Below, piece by piece: positions 60,429 through 64,000 of a DNA stretch of 64,000 bases. The translations under genes and the position numbers were made by a program. The notes beneath the pieces were generated by a model that was not told where the DNA came from, ran no database searches, and saw only the letters and a program-made list of their open reading frames with translations. Origin of the DNA: Tipula vernalis (Eukaryota > Arthropoda > Insecta > Diptera > Tipulidae). Location of the stretch: the NCBI GenBank assembly GCA_958295665.1, contig OY282560.1:43524333-43588332 (forward strand), written 5' to 3'. Each line of letters begins with the position of its first letter. The stretch's first letter is position 1.

Positions 60429-61934
60429 TTCTCAGCGTGTTTGGCTACTGATGGTGGTAAAGCAGCTTTACAAGCGCGACTACGTGATGCCATGGAGAAA
60501 GAAGGGCTGGACGCGGAACATCATGATTTTGGAGAGAAAGTAACGGATGCGGCAACCGTAGAGCAGAAAGCAGAAGATAAACAACCGTTGGTCGAAAAGA
60601 CACAAGAACATTCTGGAAGTTTCGATTTGTCGCAGTTAATAGCTGCTATGAACCAGATGACGGGACAGATGAGTCTAATGAAACAACAAAACGAACGACA
60701 GCTAGGAGAAATTAAAAATCAAATGGCGCAACAAGCAGTGCAGTCAAACCACGAAATTAAGAATGAAATGGAACAACAAAATGTGCGGCAGTTGGAGACT
60801 ATAAACCAGTCAAACGAAGAAATAAAACGACAGTTGGAACAACAAAATCAGTCTAACCAGGAAATAAAACACGAAATGAAACAACAGTTGGGCGAAATTA
60901 AGGAGTCAAACCAAATTATAGAGCGTCAGATGGGGGAAATTGCCGAAGGTCAAAAGAAAATGGACGAGAAAATTTTAGAACTATCTAAAAATGTTCATGG
61001 TGAAATAGAGAAATTGCAGACGGATTTACAATCAGAAATTCAACATGTTAGAACTGAATTTAAGACGGAGATTCAACAGGTTGAAGAAAAGTTTCAACGT
61101 CTAGAGAAAGAGCTGATTGATGTCAGAGCAAGTGAAACAACGACGCAAGTGGTACAAACCGTTCAATCAGTTAAGTTAAAACCACCAAACTTCGACGGTA
61201 CAACATCTTTCGGCATTTTCAAATTTCAATTTGAAACGGCAGCCAATCAAAACCGTTGGAATGATGAACATCTTGTCGCAGCGTTAATAGTAGCCCTTAA
61301 AGGTGAAGCAGCGGAGGCCTTACAAACAATCCCGGAAAAAGATCGCAACAGTTATCTCGAAATTATGAAGGCGCTGGATCGGAAGTACGGCAGTGACCAC
61401 AAGCGGGAAATCTTTCGTATGGAATTGAAAAGCCGCTATCAAAAGGGAGGAGAATCGCTACAGGAACTTTCATCGGCAATCGAGCGATTAGTACATCTAG
61501 CAAATACCAGTACATCGGCCGATTATATGGAAAGGCTAAAAATTGACGCATTCATTGACGGCATTCGAGATCCAGAGACACGCAGGGCGGTGATGTTGTC
61601 ACCTAAAGCAACCTTTGCGGAAACCATCGCTTGTGCGTTAATAAATGAAACTGCACAAGCCATCACCAAACCGTCAATGAAAATACGCCGAGTAGAAATC
61701 GATACAAGCATAAACAACGAGCGGTCAACACCAAGATACCGAGACGGAAGCGGCAAAATCAAATGTTGGGCATGTGATAAGGTCGGTCACATCTCTCGCG
61801 ACTACTGGGAATTAAGAAGAAAAAGGGGAAGATCACCATCTCCTATGCAGCGACGACCAAGCGGGGAGCAGGCGTTGGCTAGGCAAGAAGGCCAAATGAC
61901 GGCGGAGCCGTTAAACTACAACGAGTCAGCTTAA
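60429..61934 (+). CDS. Gag of the gypsy element, possible N-terminal lesion
   Basis: The open frame runs from 60429 to TAA at 61932-61934. The first in-frame ATG is 60492 (480 residues), but residues encoded just upstream ('ATDGGKAALQARLRDAMEKE') look like the second half of a SAP-type motif. The true start is therefore probably lost or out of frame: ATG at 60425 is in another frame and stops after eight codons. Roughly 60640-61130 encodes a long Gln/Glu/Lys-rich coiled coil built of imperfect repeats (EIKNQMAQQ, EIKNEMEQQ, EIKRQLEQQ, EIKHEMKQQ). 61180-61700 is the capsid-like region ('KLKPPNFDGTTSFGIFKFQF', 'EAAEALQTIP', 'YLEIMKALDRKYGSDH'). The nucleocapsid knuckle at 61764-61805 reads C-x2-C-x4-H-x4-Y: the last Cys is Tyr (TAC at 61803). 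Confidence 0.9.
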   Translation, partial: FSACLATDGGKAALQARLRDAMEKEGLDAEHHDFGEKVTDAATVEQKAEDKQPLVEKTQEHSGSFDLSQLIAAMNQMTGQMSLMKQQNERQLGEIKNQMAQQAVQSNHEIKNEMEQQNVRQLETINQSNEEIKRQLEQQNQSNQEIKHEMKQQLGEIKESNQIIERQMGEIAEGQKKMDEKILELSKNVHGEIEKLQTDLQSEIQHVRTEFKTEIQQVEEKFQRLEKELIDVRASETTTQVVQTVQSVKLKPPNFDGTTSFGIFKFQFETAANQNRWNDEHLVAALIVALKGEAAEALQTIPEKDRNSYLEIMKALDRKYGSDHKREIFRMELKSRYQKGGESLQELSSAIERLVHLANTSTSADYMERLKIDAFIDGIRDPETRRAVMLSPKATFAETIACALINETAQAITKPSMKIRRVEIDTSINNERSTPRYRDGSGKIKCWACDKVGHISRDYWELRRKRGRSPSPMQRRPSGEQALARQEGQMTAEPLNYNESA

Positions 61935-64000
61935 AGGGGCAGAAGCTGACTCCCACAACCGATTGCCCCATAACCTCCATCCGCGTTTCGAAAGTAGCAA
62001 GGGGCGGTGACAGCTTAACAATCAAAGGCGACATTGATGGCACGGATTGCATCATCACTCTGGATACGGGAGCAAATCGCACGATTGTCCGTAAAGATCT
62101 GATCGATGGAGATGTACAACCAGCTAATGGATTGAAGTTACAAACAGCAACTGGAGATAGTTCAATAATAAAAGGCAAAAAGATCGTGAAAATAAAAATC
62201 GGGAGAACTCTTTTCCAACACGAAGTGCTGATTGCAGATATTGTGGATGAAGTTATAATGGGGATGGACTTCATGAGGGCAAATGGCTTCGTGCTGGATG
62301 TTGGACGAGGAGTTTTAAGTTACGATAACATCGAGTTGCCACTTCAATCTAGCAGTGCTGGAGCAACTATCAGGCGAATTATTATTGATCATCGGGAGAA
62401 GCTGCCACCGAATTCGGAGACGATCCTATGGGGAAAATTGGAGGGAGGTTCTGGGTCACCCAGGTTGTGGGTTGTGGAAGCTAACGAAGAGGAGAACGGA
62501 GCCAAGGAAATTATAATCGGGAAAGCCCTAGTTAAACCAAACAACGACTATAGAGTACCAATTAGGACTCTAAATCTCTCGGATAAGACGAAAACCATCA
62601 AGAAAGGGACAGTCATCGGAAAATGTAACGAGGTTTCAACTATAGTAAAGTGTGAACAGAGAAGTCCGGTTGAAAAAGCCGACATGCAAGGGCAGAAAGA
62701 AATGGTAGAACAACTTATGCAGAAATGGACCGAAGATCTTACCGAGGCACAGAAAAATTCTGCACATCAACTACTCAAACGGTACACGTCCATATTCTGC
62801 AGTACATCGGATAATAACGGAAGGACCTCAATGGTAAAGCACCGCATTGATACGGGAGAAGAGATGCCAATTCGTCAACCACCCAGGAGACTACCTTTGG
62901 CAAAACAACAAGAAGTCAATCGAATGGTAACAGATATGCAGGCAGCAGGAGTAATTGAACCATCTAATAGCCCATGGAGCTCACCGGTAGTATTGGTCGA
63001 GAAGAAGGACGGTAGCATGAGATTTTGCGTTGATTACCGAAAACTCAATGCTGTGACGAAAAAAGATAGCTACCCACTGCCAAGGATCGATGACACGTTA
63101 GACACATTATCGGGTGCTCAAATATTTTCGACATTAGATCTACAAAGCGGCTATTGGCAGGTGGAAGTCCATGAGGAAGATCGCGAGAAAACAGCGTTCA
63201 GTGTGGGTAACGGACTTTGGCAGTTTAATGTTATGCCGTTCGGATTATGTAATGCCCCTGCGACTTTTGAACGATTAATGGAGCGCGTGTTAAAGGGATT
63301 ACATTGGAAGACTTGCCTAATATATCTGGACGACATCATCGTTATGGGGAAGGATTTTGACGAGCATCTAAAGAACTTGGCGGAAGTTTTGGATCGGATA
63401 AAGGCTGCCGGATTGAAGTTAAGTCCAAAGAAGTGTAAGCTGTTCAGAACTGAAGTCAAATATTTGGGTCATCTCGTAACGATTAATGGAATTCACACCG
63501 ACGAAGAAAAGATCGCCGCGGTTAAGAACTGGCCAAGACCTAAAAATTTACACGAATTACGAAGCTTTCTCGGATTGTGCACCTATTATAGACGCTTCGT
63601 GCCAGGATTCGCCAACATCGCCAAGAGTTTACACGAGTTGACCAGGAAGAACAAAGCATTCGAATGGAAGAATGACCAGGAAGAAGCATTCGTGGAACTA
63701 AGGAGACGGTTGTGTGCCGCGCCAATCCTCGCGTACCCTATACCCAACGTGAAATTTATTTTGGACACCGATGCAAGTAATGACGGTATAGGAGGTGTGT
63801 TATCACAGAAAATTAATGGTCAAGAAAGAGTTATTGCGTACTTCTCCAAAACATTATCAAAACCGGAGCGTAATTACTGCGTGACACGGAAAGAATTGTT
63901 GGCTATAGTGGAGTGTGTCAAGCATTTCCATAAGTATCTTTATGGCCAAAAATTCCATTTACGGACAGATCACGGCGCTTTACGGTGGCTGTTACAATTT
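61883..64000 (+). CDS. Pol of the gypsy element (PR-RT-RNase H, partial)
   Basis: Open from 61883 (after TAG at 61880) to the window end, 706 codons, in the -1 frame relative to gag and overlapping it by 52 nt. There is no ATG near the start, so it is expected to be made as a Gag-Pol fusion by frameshifting. The protease has DTGA at 62063-62074 ('DCIITLDTGANRTIVR') and a second flap/ILG-like 'VIMGMDF'. The RT has 'VDYRKLNAVTKKDSYPLPRI', 'FSTLDLQSGYWQV', 'FNVMPFGLCNAPATFERLM' and YLDD at 63323-63334, all catalytic Asp residues present. 'LRSFLGLCTYYRRFVPGFA' connects to RNase H with 'ILDTDASNDGIGGVLSQ' and 'VTRKELLAIVECVKHFHKYL'. It is cut at 'TDHGALRWLLQF'. The integrase lies outside the window. 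Confidence 0.97.
61910..61916 (+). promoter_or_regulatory. Putative -1 frameshift site GTTAAAC
   Basis: G TTA AAC in the gag frame fits the X-XXY-YYZ slippery pattern, with the GTT exception known from arteriviruses. It lies inside the only possible window (the gag/pol overlap 61883-61931), and shifting back one base continues into the open pol frame. The gag stop follows 16 nt after the heptamer. The downstream structure was not evaluated. Confidence 0.6.

Larger units (their letters stand above)
59885..64000 (+). mobile_element. Ty3/gypsy LTR retrotransposon, 3' part cut by window end
   Basis: Order: 5' LTR, primer-binding site, gag, and pol in the -1 frame with protease, reverse transcriptase and RNase H. 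This is the standard Metaviridae layout. Integrase, any third ORF, the 3' LTR and the target duplication lie beyond 64000. The long open pol frame with no stop over 2.1 kb indicates a recent insertion, although gag shows possible lesions. Confidence 0.95.

Overview
This is an AT-rich eukaryotic window, almost certainly from an insect. It has spliced genes with short GT-AG introns, non-LTR retrotransposon relics of several clades, mariner-type relics, a Helitron helicase relic and a Ty3/gypsy element. The host genes with recognisable relatives (a wurst/DNAJC22 protein, a FASTKD-type RAP protein and an ANKRD33-like ankyrin protein) fit an arthropod. A dipteran is my best guess, but I cannot prove it from sequence alone.

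Layout. 1-26.3 kb is a gene desert: an RTE-like LINE relic (2.5-4.0 kb, +), an R1-like LINE relic (4.1-5.8 kb, -), MITEs, a Helitron helicase relic (11.0-12.5 kb, -) and two unusual degenerate repeat fields (9.4-10.3 kb and 12.6-14.5 kb). 26.4-35.6 kb holds a small gene family: a compact helical N-terminal domain followed by an Arg/Ser-rich tail, in two exons. One frameshifted copy lies on + and three intact copies lie on -. The minus copies sit in segmental duplications that also carry a LINE ORF2 relic; units B and C are an almost identical tandem pair of about 3.35 kb.

37.3-49.8 kb is one five-exon gene (+) for a 348-residue ankyrin-repeat protein of ANKRD33/33B type. Its two largest introns are loaded with LINE and mariner-type debris. 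It converges on wus (50.3-52.1 kb, -), a TM2-plus-J-domain membrane protein. wus is divergently paired with an intronless mitochondrial FASTKD-like gene (52.9-54.8 kb, +); the two share an intergenic region of about 0.8 kb.

54.9-59.9 kb is non-coding repeat territory. It includes a nested pair of inverted elements at 57.2-58.0 kb, each carrying a segment that can be laid out as a hammerhead-ribozyme-like core. I consider this the most surprising signal in the window. A second, clean MITE lies at 58.7-58.95 kb. From 59.885 kb to the window end there is a Ty3/gypsy LTR retrotransposon: 5' LTR, a primer-binding site matching tRNA-Leu, gag, then pol in the -1 frame with a GTTAAAC slippery heptamer in the overlap. 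It is cut by the window edge within RNase H.

All calls come from reading the sequence and its translations. No database search or folding software was used.
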